Positions 42,448 to 51,806 of a DNA stretch of 53,337 nt are shown in pieces. Origin of the DNA: Lachnospiraceae bacterium (lineage in GTDB: Bacteria > Bacillota > Clostridia > Lachnospirales > Lachnospiraceae); contig JAUNGL010000002.1 of assembly GCA_030524665.1 (NCBI GenBank), forward strand, positions 10,332 through 63,668, in the 5' to 3' direction. A program made the translations under genes and the position numbers. Below the pieces are notes generated by a model. It saw nothing but the letters and a program-made list of their open reading frames with translations. It searched no databases and was not told where the DNA came from. Within the stretch, counting starts at the first letter, position 1; each line of letters begins with the position of its first letter.

Positions 42448-43293
42448 TTATTTCCGCATTGGGGGCGTCTTTTCTGTCCTGCCTGCCCCCAATGCACGAA
42501 GTGTCCTGTCATGCATCTGTTCTTTTTTTCCTTTATCCTGTTCCGCATAACAGGAATAAATAATGTCAATCATAAGGAGAATCGGAAATTGCGGCGAGAT
42601 CACATTCCCCTGATTCAGGTGCCGCAGGGACGGCATACGGACAATCTCATTGCAGAATTCATGAAATGTCTCCTTCTCTTCTGCGGTAATCAGCACAGTC
42701 TTCGCTCCGCGTTTCCGTGATTCACGCAGGAGATAAAGAACCTCCTCCGTTTCCCCACTGATGCTGATGCCGAATACCAGACTGTTTTTATCCTGAAATA
42801 CAGCCTGCATCCGGATCAGGTCGCTGTCCTTCAGAGAATCAATATTTACGCCGATACGCATAAATCTTATCTCCATCTCTGCCGCTGCATGCCCGGAGCT
42901 CCCCCGTCCGCAAACCAGTACCCGCTCGGCACTTCCCAGATATTTCCCGATCCGTGCAATCTGCTCTTCATCCACGAGACTGTATGTTTTGTTCAGCAGC
43001 TCCTGGTAAGCATTCAAAATCATACGTGTATTGCCGGTCATTGATTCATTTTTTTCTACAAAGGTCACCTCATACTGATACATAAATTCACGGTATCCCC
43101 GGTAGCCGCACTTTTTTGCAAACCGTGACAGCGATGCCTCAGATACATACAGCCGATCGGCAATCGCCTTGGAAGACAAATCCACTTTCTCCTGATTATG
43201 AATAAAAAAATCAGCAATTCCTTTCTCTACAGCCGTAAATTTATCATAATTCATCTCAATGATCGGCACTACAGATTTGATATAATATTCCAT
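42448..43293 (-). CDS. RpiR/MurR-family regulator with SIS domain
   Basis: 281 aa. An N-terminal RpiR helix-turn-helix (DLSSKAIADRLYVSEASLSRFAKKCGYRGYREFMY) precedes a SIS sugar-phosphate-binding domain (VLVCGRGSSGHAAAEMEIRF, VFGISISGETEEVLYLLRESRKRG). RpiR-type NanR proteins of Firmicutes sense ManNAc-6-P or GlcN-6-P and repress nan genes. ATG 43293 has AGGTGG at seven bases; the ATG at 43299 overlaps the nanK stop but is too close to it. TTTCA/TGAAA dyads at the nanE promoter are its likely sites. The C-terminus is unusually basic. Confidence 0.9.
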   Translation of the reverse strand: MEYYIKSVVPIIEMNYDKFTAVEKGIADFFIHNQEKVDLSSKAIADRLYVSEASLSRFAKKCGYRGYREFMYQYEVTFVEKNESMTGNTRMILNAYQELLNKTYSLVDEEQIARIGKYLGSAERVLVCGRGSSGHAAAEMEIRFMRIGVNIDSLKDSDLIRMQAVFQDKNSLVFGISISGETEEVLYLLRESRKRGAKTVLITAEEKETFHEFCNEIVRMPSLRHLNQGNVISPQFPILLMIDIIYSCYAEQDKGKKEQMHDRTLRALGAGRTEKTPPMRK

Positions 43294-43295
43294 CC

Positions 43296-44192
43296 TCATT
43301 CCACCTTTTTCGTGCGGCGTTTCTCAAAGTTGTAAAAAGCACCCAGCATTCCTGCATCATTCCGGTGCCTTGCAAATGCAATCCTGACATGTGCTGCGAT
43401 ACTCTTGACAAGATATGCATCCAGCGATTTCCTGATTCTGTCTCTCAGGAAATCTTCCTGTGCCATAATCCCTCCCCCAAGTACCACGACCTCGGGATCA
43501 AGCACATAACAGATGTTTGCTATTCCAAGCCCAAGAATATCGGCCATTTCATCAATTGCCCTGCAGCAAACGCAGTCCCCCTGCCTGGCCTGTTCAAAAA
43601 TACGGTACCCGCTCCATTCTTCTGCCGGTTCCTGCTTCCATTCCGCTACCTTTTTCGTCAGAATACTTGCTGCACCAAGCGTCTGAAAATCACTGCTGCG
43701 CATGTGCATGTATCCCACCTCGCAGGCACTGTTCCCAAATCCGTGAAAAATCTCTCCGTTCAGCACAATACATCCGCCAATCCCGGTTCCAATGGTCAGC
43801 ATCACCATAACTCTGCTCCCTGCGGCCGCGCCGGAAGTATACTCTGCCAGCCCGGCACAGTTGACATCATTCTCTACCTCACAGGGAATTCCAAACTCCT
43901 GCTCCAGCGTTTTCTTGAATCCAATCCCTGCATAATCAGGAATCAACGGCGCAGCATAAAAGATCTCTCCCTTCTCCGTATCCACCATTCCGGCAGTGGA
44001 TATACAAATTCCGCTCACGACCTCTTTCTGACAATACTGCCGGACAATTTCTTTCACTTTTTCCAGAATCGACGGACCGCCTTTCCACGCTTCAGTCGGC
44101 ATTTCCCTGCGCTCCAGAATCGTTCCCTTTTCTTCAATCATGCCATATTTAATGGCTGTTCCTCCAATATCAATACTAATATACTTTTTCAT
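43296..44192 (-). CDS. nanK: ROK-family N-acetylmannosamine kinase, zinc-less type
   Basis: 298 aa. The phosphate loop is SIDIGGTAIKYG; catalytic Asp109 lies in EVENDVNCAGLAEY, and TIGTGIGG is the second glycine loop. The usual ROK zinc motif (His plus CxCGxxGC) is absent: the matching region reads GYMHMRSSDFQ without cysteines, a variant that is known among NanK proteins. By context it phosphorylates ManNAc to ManNAc-6-P. ATG 44192 follows GGGAG. It overlaps the RpiR gene start region, so the two are coupled. Confidence 0.88.
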   Translation of the reverse strand: MKKYISIDIGGTAIKYGMIEEKGTILERREMPTEAWKGGPSILEKVKEIVRQYCQKEVVSGICISTAGMVDTEKGEIFYAAPLIPDYAGIGFKKTLEQEFGIPCEVENDVNCAGLAEYTSGAAAGSRVMVMLTIGTGIGGCIVLNGEIFHGFGNSACEVGYMHMRSSDFQTLGAASILTKKVAEWKQEPAEEWSGYRIFEQARQGDCVCCRAIDEMADILGLGIANICYVLDPEVVVLGGGIMAQEDFLRDRIRKSLDAYLVKSIAAHVRIAFARHRNDAGMLGAFYNFEKRRTKKVE

Positions 44193-44440
44193 GTTTTTCT
44201 CCCGATGAATCTGGTGGACCGAACAACTAATGTCACTATTCACGGCGCTCCGCGAACAGCAGCCAACTAGTACTATATCTCCTCTTTTTTTGAAAGTGCA
44301 TTCTATTTTCATTAAGTTATCGTTAATTTTTTAACAATCTATTCTGCAACTTTTCCTATCCCTGAAAGAGGTCAGGCAAGCCGGACACGCTGCACATGCC
44401 CGGTCTGACCATAAAGCTGTAATCTCAGTCCTTCCTCAGA
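44193..44440. other. 248-bp gap between yhcH-type gene and nanK
   Basis: On the minus strand it holds a bulged hairpin (GGTCAG at 44370-44375 with CTGACC at 44405-44410, inner CCGG/CCGG) after the YhcH-type gene. A GTTAA/TTAAC dyad, a TGAAA...TTTCA pair and a TTCGCGG/CCGTGAA hairpin follow before nanK. A separate promoter for nanK is possible; I see no convincing -35/-10 pair and no gene. Confidence 0.4.
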
Positions 44441-44890
44441 TTACACCCACAATTTAAAAATCGCTTTTTTCACCTTCTCAGGTGTTTCGACTGCTACTGC
44501 CGTGCGGTGACCATCGTTCGGGTAACATATCAGAAAATCCCCGCTTTTCAAAATCACTGAGCTGTTTTTCTCTCCCTCAAGAGGAAGGAAATCATCGTTT
44601 GCCACGTAATCCTTCTGTTCCATATTTGAGATAAAATTCAGATCAATCTGTTCGGTACCGTTCAGCATCAGATGTAAATCGAGATATTTTCTATGTGCCT
44701 CCCAGATACGGTTTTCCGGAGTTGTCGTCGTATATTCCACAATGTTTACAAACAGACGCTTTCCGTCAATTTCATAACTGCCCGGTTCAAGTTCTGCCAG
44801 ATTATGTGTTCTGGCATAAGCAAAGCATTCCAGCAGCCCTGTCTCCAGGAAGGAATACTCCCTCATATTTTGTATATTTCCAAAAATCAT
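44441..44890 (-). CDS. YhcH/YjgK/YiaL family protein (sialic-acid anomerase type)
   Basis: 149 aa, a cupin-like fold of the DUF386 family. Conserved metal-binding residues appear in AHRKYLDLHLMLNGTEQ and PNDGHRTAV. Members next to nan genes (NanQ type) help sialic acid reach its open form or act on sugar anomers. ATG 44890 follows GGAGG, 17 bp after the symporter stop. Confidence 0.87.
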   Translation of the reverse strand: MIFGNIQNMREYSFLETGLLECFAYARTHNLAELEPGSYEIDGKRLFVNIVEYTTTTPENRIWEAHRKYLDLHLMLNGTEQIDLNFISNMEQKDYVANDDFLPLEGEKNSSVILKSGDFLICYPNDGHRTAVAVETPEKVKKAIFKLWV

Positions 44891-44906
44891 ACGCTGCCTC
44901 CTTCGG

Positions 44907-46415
44907 TTAATCAACTGTATAGATCGTTGTGTGCGGTGCCGGGACAGAAGTGTCACCCTTTACCTTCCTCCAGATGATGCTTGCCGGGATTCCGACTACC
45001 AGGGATACTGCAATTGAAATGATCGAGTACGACCAGATTGAAACAGAACCAGCCGGAGCGAAGTACTTGATTCCTACCATCACGACGGAGGATGCAATAA
45101 ATGCAAGTGTTGCCCCAAATGTATTTGCCACCTTCGTAAATGCTCCCAGAATAAACGTTCCGATCAGAATTCCGAGTACCAGCCCCATAAAGCCGTTGAA
45201 CCATTCGTATGCTGACTTGACGCCGCCATTTGCCAGAACGATGGATACGATGATCGCAAAAATTCCGACAATCAGGGAAACATACTGACCGATTTTTGTC
45301 TGTTTCTCAAAGTTCAGTTCCTTCTTAGTCAGACGCGCCTGGATATCCAGTGTCCAGCTCGCGGCAACAGAATTCAGACCGGTTGACAGTGTGGACTGGG
45401 AAGCCGCATAAATTGCGGCCAGAAGAAGCCCGGTCACTCCGACCGGAAGTTCAAACGCAATGTAGGATGCAAAAATCTGATCCTGCGCTGCGGCCGGGGG
45501 CAGTGTATGCTGCTGATAAAATACATAGAGTCCTGTACCGATCAGATAGAATACTGTCGCAATGAAAATTGACAGTGCGCCGTTTGTAAGCATCATCTTA
45601 TTCAGTTTTTTTGTATCTGTTGTGGTCGTGAAACGCTGGACAATATCCTGACTGGATACATAAGATCCCATCGTATTGAAGCCTGCTCCCACGATCATCA
45701 GGAACACACTGTCCTTGAGTAGGTTGATATCAAAAATCGGCTGATCTGCTGAAAGGAATTTGCCTTCCGAAGAGAATGCATGGAATATCGCACCGACACC
45801 GCCGTCAATGTGCGCAATCAGGAATATGAGAGCGGCAGTTACACCGATCAGCAGCACTGACCCCTGGATGAAATCTGTCCAGAGTACCGACTTCAGTCCT
45901 CCCGTGTAAGAATATATAATTGCGATTACACCCATGATCACGATGAGTAAGTTCACACTGATTCCGGTCAGATTACCCAATACCATACAAGGCAGGTACA
46001 TAATAATAGACATGCGTCCGACCTGATAAATAATGAACATGATTGCCCCAAGAATCCGAAGTCCTTTGCTGCCGAAGCGAAGCTCCAGATAATGATATGC
46101 CGTATCAATATCGAGCTGGCTGTAAATCGGCAGGAAAAATTTAATCGTCAGCGGAATTGCAAGCAGCATTCCAAGCTGTGCAAACCACATAATCCATGTC
46201 CCTGCATACGAATTACCCGCCAGCGACAAAAACGAAATCGGACTTAACAGTGTGGCAAATATGGATACGGACGTCACCCACCATGGTACGGTTCCATCAC
46301 CCTTGAAATATTCTTTTCCCTTCATATCCTTCTTCGCAAAATGAAGGCCGGCAAGGAGTACCGCACCGAGATACACTACCAGAATCACAAAATCAATTTT
46401 CGTAAAGCCCTGCAT
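44907..46415 (-). CDS. sodium:solute symporter, probable sialic acid transporter
   Basis: 502 aa with about 13 membrane helices, SSS family. Na+-site residues and family signature appear in ATLLSPISFLSLAGNSYAG and in the helix GVTGLLLAAIYAASQSTLSTGLNSVAASW. By position between nanA and the YhcH gene it should import N-acetylneuraminate with Na+, replacing the TRAP or ABC importers used by other bacteria. GGAGGA precedes the ATG; it begins 20 bp after nanA. Confidence 0.9.
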   Translation of the reverse strand: MQGFTKIDFVILVVYLGAVLLAGLHFAKKDMKGKEYFKGDGTVPWWVTSVSIFATLLSPISFLSLAGNSYAGTWIMWFAQLGMLLAIPLTIKFFLPIYSQLDIDTAYHYLELRFGSKGLRILGAIMFIIYQVGRMSIIMYLPCMVLGNLTGISVNLLIVIMGVIAIIYSYTGGLKSVLWTDFIQGSVLLIGVTAALIFLIAHIDGGVGAIFHAFSSEGKFLSADQPIFDINLLKDSVFLMIVGAGFNTMGSYVSSQDIVQRFTTTTDTKKLNKMMLTNGALSIFIATVFYLIGTGLYVFYQQHTLPPAAAQDQIFASYIAFELPVGVTGLLLAAIYAASQSTLSTGLNSVAASWTLDIQARLTKKELNFEKQTKIGQYVSLIVGIFAIIVSIVLANGGVKSAYEWFNGFMGLVLGILIGTFILGAFTKVANTFGATLAFIASSVVMVGIKYFAPAGSVSIWSYSIISIAVSLVVGIPASIIWRKVKGDTSVPAPHTTIYTVD

Positions 46416-46435
46416 ATGCTTCCTCCTTCCATATG

Positions 46436-47356
46436 TTATTTCAGATATGCTGCTTTCGCATCACGGATCATCTTCGCTGCCTCCTCAACGACAGCCATAT
46501 CACTGTCAGTCAAAGCCGCCAGCGGTTTCCGCACACCTCCAAGCTCCAGTCCTTCATTAAACTTGAGAATCGCCTTGATCACGCCATACATATTTCCATG
46601 CACTGAGCACATCTTGTAGATGATCTCATTCACTGCATACTGAATCTCGCGTGCTTTTTCCATCTCTCCCGCTCTGACGTACGCATCCATCTGAAGGAAC
46701 AGCTCCGGCATCACACCGTACGTACCGCCGATTCCTCCCTCTGCTCCGATCACACGCCCACTGATAAACTGCTCGTCCGGCCCGTTGAAAATAATGTAGC
46801 CTTCACCTGCCGCCTGCCGGAACATCTGAATATCCTGTACCGGCATAGAAGAATTCTTCACACCGATTACGTTCGGATTCCTGCGCATTTCGGCAAACAG
46901 ATTCATCGTAAGAGCCACCCCTGCAAGCTGCGGAATATTGTAGATTACGAAGTCCGTATTCGGAGCGCCCGCACTGATATCATTCCAGTATTCTGCAATC
47001 GCATATTCCGGCAGGTGAAAATAGATCGGCGGAATCGCTGCAATTGCGTCAACTCCCAGACTTTCCGCATGCTTCGCAAGCTCCACACTGTCCTTCGTAT
47101 TGTTGCAGGCTACATGAGCGATAACCGTAAGCTTCCCATCTGCTGCTTTCATCACGTTTTCCAGTGTTATTTTGCGGTCTTCCACGCTCTGATAGATACA
47201 CTCACCGGAAGAACCGCCGACATACACACCCTTTACTCCCTTTTCCACAAAATATCTCGTCAGCGCCTGTACGCCCTCCGGGCTTACATTGCCCTCGTTG
47301 TCATAGCATGCATAAAATGCAGGAATTACACCTTTATATTTATCCAGATTTCTCAT
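46436..47356 (-). CDS. nanA: N-acetylneuraminate lyase
   Basis: 306 aa, DHDPS/NAL superfamily TIM barrel. GGSSGE (48-53) binds the carboxylate, Tyr139 is in IYNIP, and the Schiff-base Lys167 is in GVKNSS. It splits Neu5Ac into ManNAc and pyruvate in the cytoplasm. It is the second gene of the operon. The 94-bp gap to nanE contains no clear signal. Confidence 0.94.
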   Translation of the reverse strand: MRNLDKYKGVIPAFYACYDNEGNVSPEGVQALTRYFVEKGVKGVYVGGSSGECIYQSVEDRKITLENVMKAADGKLTVIAHVACNNTKDSVELAKHAESLGVDAIAAIPPIYFHLPEYAIAEYWNDISAGAPNTDFVIYNIPQLAGVALTMNLFAEMRRNPNVIGVKNSSMPVQDIQMFRQAAGEGYIIFNGPDEQFISGRVIGAEGGIGGTYGVMPELFLQMDAYVRAGEMEKAREIQYAVNEIIYKMCSVHGNMYGVIKAILKFNEGLELGGVRKPLAALTDSDMAVVEEAAKMIRDAKAAYLK

Positions 47357-47450
47357 AGTCTGTTCTCCTTTTATCTGTTATCATTCACTGAATTTACTTT
47401 GTACGGCAAATACTTTTTTGTCTCTGCCCCGCCGCATTTATCGCTGTCCT

Positions 47451-48137
47451 TTATCCGATTGCCTCCGCAAACGCCTTTGTGATCAGCTGCGGCCTTGTGA
47501 TAATGGAACCAACTACAACACTGTAGGCTCCTAGCTCTATCACCCTTCTTGCCTTCTGCGGTGTATTGATATTGCCCTCAGCAATCACCGGATGTGCTGC
47601 CTTTGCCACGATCTCTCTCAGAATTGCAAAGTCATCAGCCTCAATCTTCAGCCCTTTGCTCTCTTCGGTATAACCTACCATCGTAGTTCCGATAAAATCA
47701 AAGCCAAGCGAATCAGCATACAATGCCTCCTCCACAGTAGAGCAGTCTGCCATCCAGAGCTGTTGTGGATATTTCTCTTTTACACTGCGGAAAAAATCAG
47801 CCAGCGTCACATTTCCCGGCCGCAGACGGTTGGTCGCATCCAGAGCAATAATCTCCGGTTTTACCTCCATCAGCTCCTCGATTTCCTGCATGGTCGGCGT
47901 AATATACACACTGCTTCCCGGATAATCTCTTTTCACAATACCAATCACCGGAAGTCCTGTCTGCTCCTGGATTTCCCGGATATCCTCCTTCGTGTTCGCC
48001 CGGATTCCGACCGCACCGCCCTCCTTGGCCGCTACTGCCATTCTTCCCATAATAAAAGAAGAGTGCAGCGGCTCCGTCGGCAATGCCTGACAGGATACAA
48101 TCAACTTTCCTTTTAGTTTCTTTACGCTCTCATTCAT
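47451..48137 (-). CDS. nanE: N-acetylmannosamine-6-phosphate 2-epimerase
   Basis: 228 aa, NanE TIM barrel. LIVSCQALPTEPLHSS at the start, GIVKRDYPGSSVYITPT with the catalytic Lys, and AEGNINTPQKARRVIELGAYSVVVGSIITRP with the phosphate site are typical. It converts ManNAc-6-P to GlcNAc-6-P. ATG 48137 follows GGAGG. It is the first gene of the sialic-acid operon, divergent from nagB. Confidence 0.95.
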   Translation of the reverse strand: MNESVKKLKGKLIVSCQALPTEPLHSSFIMGRMAVAAKEGGAVGIRANTKEDIREIQEQTGLPVIGIVKRDYPGSSVYITPTMQEIEELMEVKPEIIALDATNRLRPGNVTLADFFRSVKEKYPQQLWMADCSTVEEALYADSLGFDFIGTTMVGYTEESKGLKIEADDFAILREIVAKAAHPVIAEGNINTPQKARRVIELGAYSVVVGSIITRPQLITKAFAEAIG

Positions 48138-48166
48138 ATCTTTCCTCCTCCCTGAGTAATGACTAC

Positions 48167-48194
48167 AGTATAACTTTTCAAAAATGAAATTCAA
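48167..48194 (-). promoter_or_regulatory. promoter of the sialic-acid operon
   Basis: Minus strand: TTGAAT (48194-48189), 16-nt spacer, TATACT (48172-48167), 30 bp before the nanE start. Confidence 0.6.
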
Positions 48195-48215
48195 GATTTT
48201 CAGAGTCTTCTGAAA
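48176..48215. promoter_or_regulatory. two TTTCA/TGAAA dyads, candidate RpiR-type operators
   Basis: TTTCA-N4-TGAAA lies at 48176-48189 inside the promoter spacer, and TTTCAG-N6-CTGAAA at 48198-48215 just upstream of the -35 box. Both are perfect. Their place fits repression by the SIS-domain regulator of the same operon. AAAGTACTTT (48213-48222) is a further palindrome. Confidence 0.55.
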
Positions 48216-48323
48216 GTACTTTTAAAGTTTTCTAACGCAGCGCAATGACACATTTTATTTTCAGGCACTTTTGGGATGTTTTGTACAATTTCCTGATACT
48301 TCTTTCTACCTTTCCCGTGGATA

Positions 48324-48351
48324 TTGAAATAAAATCATATCTGGTTATACT
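48324..48351 (+). promoter_or_regulatory. promoter of nagB
   Basis: TTGAAA (48324-48329), 16-nt spacer, TATACT (48346-48351). The start of transcription would be near 48358, 86 bp before the ATG. Confidence 0.6.
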
Positions 48352-48392
48352 GAATCTATAGTGTTTCATACACTTACATTTCTAACATCCCG

Positions 48393-48421
48393 CATGCAGC
48401 CAGTTCCAAACAGGCTGCATG
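48393..48421 (+). other. hairpin in the nagB leader
   Basis: CATGCAGCC/GGCTGCATG, a perfect 9-bp stem with an 11-nt loop, ends 22 bases before the nagB start and shortly before AAGGAGAG. It has no T-run; a role in mRNA stability or translation is possible. Confidence 0.45.
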
Positions 48422-48422
48422 A

Positions 48423-49175
<753 letters not shown>

Positions 49176-49215
49176 TCATCACAGGCAGCACCCCATGACT
49201 ACCGCAGGAACAGTT

Positions 49216-49341
49216 TCATCCCAAAATTTTTCCTTTACTGGTTTCTTCCATTTTTAATCGTTCATAGATCCTGCGGCAGTCATAATCCGGTGCATATACA
49301 CTCGCGGCATCATAAAGCTGGGAAATCACCGACAGTTTCTG
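49216..49341 (-). pseudogene. possible 3' remnant of a lost gene
   Basis: A minus-strand frame of 41 codons without a start ends at TGA 49218-49216. It reads like natural protein (SQLYDAASVYAPDYDCRRIY), but is cut off by a stop on its left side. The family was not recognised. The rest of 49176-49399 holds no gene. Confidence 0.2.
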
Positions 49342-49399
49342 CTAATAGCTGACTTTTTATTTTTGACTAAGCGGTGTGCCTGTTCGATCAACAATCACC

Positions 49400-50380
49400 T
49401 CAAACATTACGATTCTTTTTTTGAATCGGTACCAGCAGATCCAACTGGTCCGGTTTCTTTGCTTCTGTCTGAATAAGAGAGTATATATTCAGTTCTTCCT
49501 CCAGACAACCACCCATCCCAAACGGCTCCCTCCACTTAATTTCATATTCCTCATTCTCTTCGAGCTGCCTGAGAAATGTTCCCCACTCCTGAAAATCTCC
49601 AAACCTGATGCAGTGCGCCGCATATAGCCCTCCTGCAAAGTATTTTTTCACGACAGGCTCCTTTACTTCTATCGTTTCAGGTATAGTAACCCAAAATTCA
49701 TAGCCGTAAACCTTCTCCCCTTCCTGTGGGGAAGGATTGTTAAAACCAAACAGCCGGAAATCCGGTTTAATCGCAGGCAAATTAGATTCTTTGATAAAAG
49801 TGTAAATTCTGTCCCCTGCCGCATCTTCGGGATTCTCTCCAATATACTGATAAGATGCAACTGCAACGGGCGGCAGATACACGATCCTGATATCCATCCT
49901 GGCCTCCAGGACACTGCTGGCCTTCATTAACTCATCCATAGCATCTTCCTCCTTCAAATTTGATTTTAAAGGTTTCAGAACATGAATGATATCCATAACT
50001 GCCGTCTCCTCCAACAAATCCAGACGCACTTTCCCCCCGATATTTTCTTCCAGTCTGGAGGCCAGAATGGACAGCATATCGCGGATCACCGTAAAGGCAG
50101 CAATTTCATCATTCACATCTTCCAGATTTTTTCTGAGAATTTCTAATGTCCGTATCTGCTCTTCATCTTCCAGAATCTCGGCAATCTGCTTTACCGGAAT
50201 CCTCAGCTTCCGGAGTATCAGAATTTGCTGTAAACTCCGGAGTGTCCTGTCATCATACACCCGGTAGGCATAACCCTCAATGCGTATACTCGAGATCAGT
50301 CCCTCCTTCTCATAATAGCGCAGCATTCTGGTTGAAATCTGAAATTGCTTTGACACTTCGCTGATTGTCATAATCTCCAT
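49400..50380 (-). CDS. MerR-family regulator with effector-binding domain
   Basis: 326 aa. MerR winged helix (MTISEVSKQFQISTRMLRYYEKEGLIS) at 4-72, coiled-coil dimer helix to about 130, then a GyrI-like/BmrR-type ligand domain (VAVASYQYIGENPEDAAG, YGYEFWVTIPE, FAGGLYAAHCIRFGDFQEWG). The plan is that of drug-sensing MerR proteins. Starts at 50380 and 50371 are both possible. Its promoter has a 19-bp spacer with a GACAC/GTGTC dyad, so it controls itself. The target may be itself or the flanking genes. Confidence 0.9.
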   Translation of the reverse strand: MEIMTISEVSKQFQISTRMLRYYEKEGLISSIRIEGYAYRVYDDRTLRSLQQILILRKLRIPVKQIAEILEDEEQIRTLEILRKNLEDVNDEIAAFTVIRDMLSILASRLEENIGGKVRLDLLEETAVMDIIHVLKPLKSNLKEEDAMDELMKASSVLEARMDIRIVYLPPVAVASYQYIGENPEDAAGDRIYTFIKESNLPAIKPDFRLFGFNNPSPQEGEKVYGYEFWVTIPETIEVKEPVVKKYFAGGLYAAHCIRFGDFQEWGTFLRQLEENEEYEIKWREPFGMGGCLEEELNIYSLIQTEAKKPDQLDLLVPIQKKNRNV

Positions 50381-50431
50381 TCTTCTGTCACCTCACATCT
50401 GTCATTCACAGTTCCGTCACCTTATAAAATA

Positions 50432-50462
50432 AGTTTAAAGGGCGACACGGTGTCAAAGTCAA
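50432..50462 (-). promoter_or_regulatory. MerR-type promoter with 19-bp spacer and dyad
   Basis: Minus strand: TTGACT (50462-50457), 19-nt spacer, TAAACT (50437-50432). In the spacer GACAC-G-GTGTC (50444-50454) is a perfect dyad. Confidence 0.68.
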
Positions 50463-50504
50463 GTACTTCTTAGTTCTTATTTTACGATCTCCCACCTGTC
50501 GGAA

Positions 50505-51032
50505 CTATATCTGCAGATACTCCATCAGCGGGATCAAATAGGTCTGATCCGTCCAGTCACAGTCTTTCCCAATTGCCTCCATCAAAGCCTTCTGCCATGG
50601 CTCATAGCCCGCCGGATCCTGTCTGGCAACTGCTTTTTTCAGCATGGCGCAAAGTGCTTTGTCCTTCAGTGACATCCTGCTTTCCTGCCATGCCCCGCGG
50701 CAGTAAAAACAGGGGATATCCGCCAAATCTTCTTTGAAATTACGTCTGCGGATCTCCTCCATTGCACTCGCATCATAGGGGGAAGCACCCACACAAAAAA
50801 CTGCAAGCTTCTTTCCTTTTAACTGTCTCTTATTCTTCCGGAAAAAAGAGAGTCCTGAAATTCCGGAAGCATATATCCCGCCGCCCAGAACAATGGTATC
50901 GTATCTTTTGATATCTCTGATATCTGCTTTCTTTCTCTCCATACACTCAAATCCTGTCATTGCCGTCAGCCATTTCGCATACTTCTCTGTGGCCCCGTAC
51001 CTGGACTGATACAGAATAATCCCCTTTTCCAT
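50505..51032 (-). CDS. flavodoxin-domain protein (HemG-like)
   Basis: 175 aa. The start MEKGIILYQSRYGATEKYAKWL is the FMN phosphate loop of the flavodoxin fold; TIVLGGGIYASGISGLSFFRKN and LAVFCVGASPYDASA are the other FMN loops. It resembles menaquinone-linked protoporphyrinogen oxidase (HemG) and related redox proteins. ATG 51032 follows GGAGG; the longer frame to 51107 lacks a ribosome site. It starts 77 bp after the TetR gene and is probably in the same operon. The redox partner is unknown. Confidence 0.85.
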   Translation of the reverse strand: MEKGIILYQSRYGATEKYAKWLTAMTGFECMERKKADIRDIKRYDTIVLGGGIYASGISGLSFFRKNKRQLKGKKLAVFCVGASPYDASAMEEIRRRNFKEDLADIPCFYCRGAWQESRMSLKDKALCAMLKKAVARQDPAGYEPWQKALMEAIGKDCDWTDQTYLIPLMEYLQI

Positions 51033-51109
51033 GTGGCAAACCTCCCTCTTCTTACTTATCCATAGCCTGCTTCCTAAAGACCTTTCTAAATCCACAGGAA
51101 TCAGCATAC

Positions 51110-51670
51110 TTACTTCTCCACAGCCTGTTTCCTGAAAGCTTCGAACGCCTGCTCCAGCTTTTCCTCGATCTCTTCCATCGGTATGCCCGGCGATGCCGTG
51201 GACAGAATCGTCCCGATCCCCACTGTAAAAATCAACAGATTCAGATGAAGCATTTTCGCCCTTTCTGTGTCTATATGCAGCGAATCCGCTATAAAAGCAG
51301 CGACATCCGGACTGCTCTCTGACAGGTACAGCTCATCCAGAGAAGAGATATGTTCTCTCTCATGCATCACGAACATTCTGAAAATATACGGTTCCTCGTA
51401 CGCAAGCCTCACATACGCATGACCGGTACTTCTGAAAAAATCAGACCTGTCAAGATGGGCGGAGACGTATTGGTTTACGAATTTACGCGCCAACGCGATT
51501 ACTTCTCTCCGTAAGCCATCCATATTCTCACAATAACTGTAAATCGGCTGCACAGAACACCCTACTCTTTCTGCAATTTCCTTCACGGATATCTGCTCCA
51601 GACCGCGGCTCCTCGCAAGCTCAAAAGCAGCCTCCACTACCATTTCCTTTTTGATCTTCTGCTTCGGCAT
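51110..51670 (-). CDS. TetR/AcrR-family transcriptional regulator
   Basis: 186 aa. The helix-turn-helix is at about 8-55 (VVEAAFELARSRGLEQISVKEIAERVGCSVQPIYSYCENMDGL), followed by an all-helical ligand/dimer domain of the TetR C-terminal WHG type. GGAG precedes the ATG by seven bases. A perfect dyad with 8-bp arms overlaps its expected transcription start. It likely controls itself and the flavodoxin gene. Confidence 0.92.
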   Translation of the reverse strand: MPKQKIKKEMVVEAAFELARSRGLEQISVKEIAERVGCSVQPIYSYCENMDGLRREVIALARKFVNQYVSAHLDRSDFFRSTGHAYVRLAYEEPYIFRMFVMHEREHISSLDELYLSESSPDVAAFIADSLHIDTERAKMLHLNLLIFTVGIGTILSTASPGIPMEEIEEKLEQAFEAFRKQAVEK

Positions 51671-51694
51671 TCATAATCTCCATTCATAACTTTA

Positions 51695-51748
51695 TTATAT
51701 AATCAATTTATATAACTTAATTATGTATTATCCCATGCAATTTGTCAA
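51695..51748 (-). promoter_or_regulatory. promoter and operator of the TetR-type gene
   Basis: Minus strand: TTGACA (51748-51743), 17-nt spacer, CATAAT (51725-51720). Just downstream TTATATAA (51695-51702) and TTATATAA (51708-51715) are inverted arms of a 21-bp perfect dyad over the start site. Confidence 0.65.
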
Positions 51749-51806
51749 GGCAATTTTATCAGCTGCAGAAACATAAGTGATACGCTTTGGACGCTCAGAA
51801 TTCTTC

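Noticed and set aside
43365..44270. 301-codon plus-strand frame opposite nanK
   Set aside because: Antisense shadow without start signals or recognisable domain.
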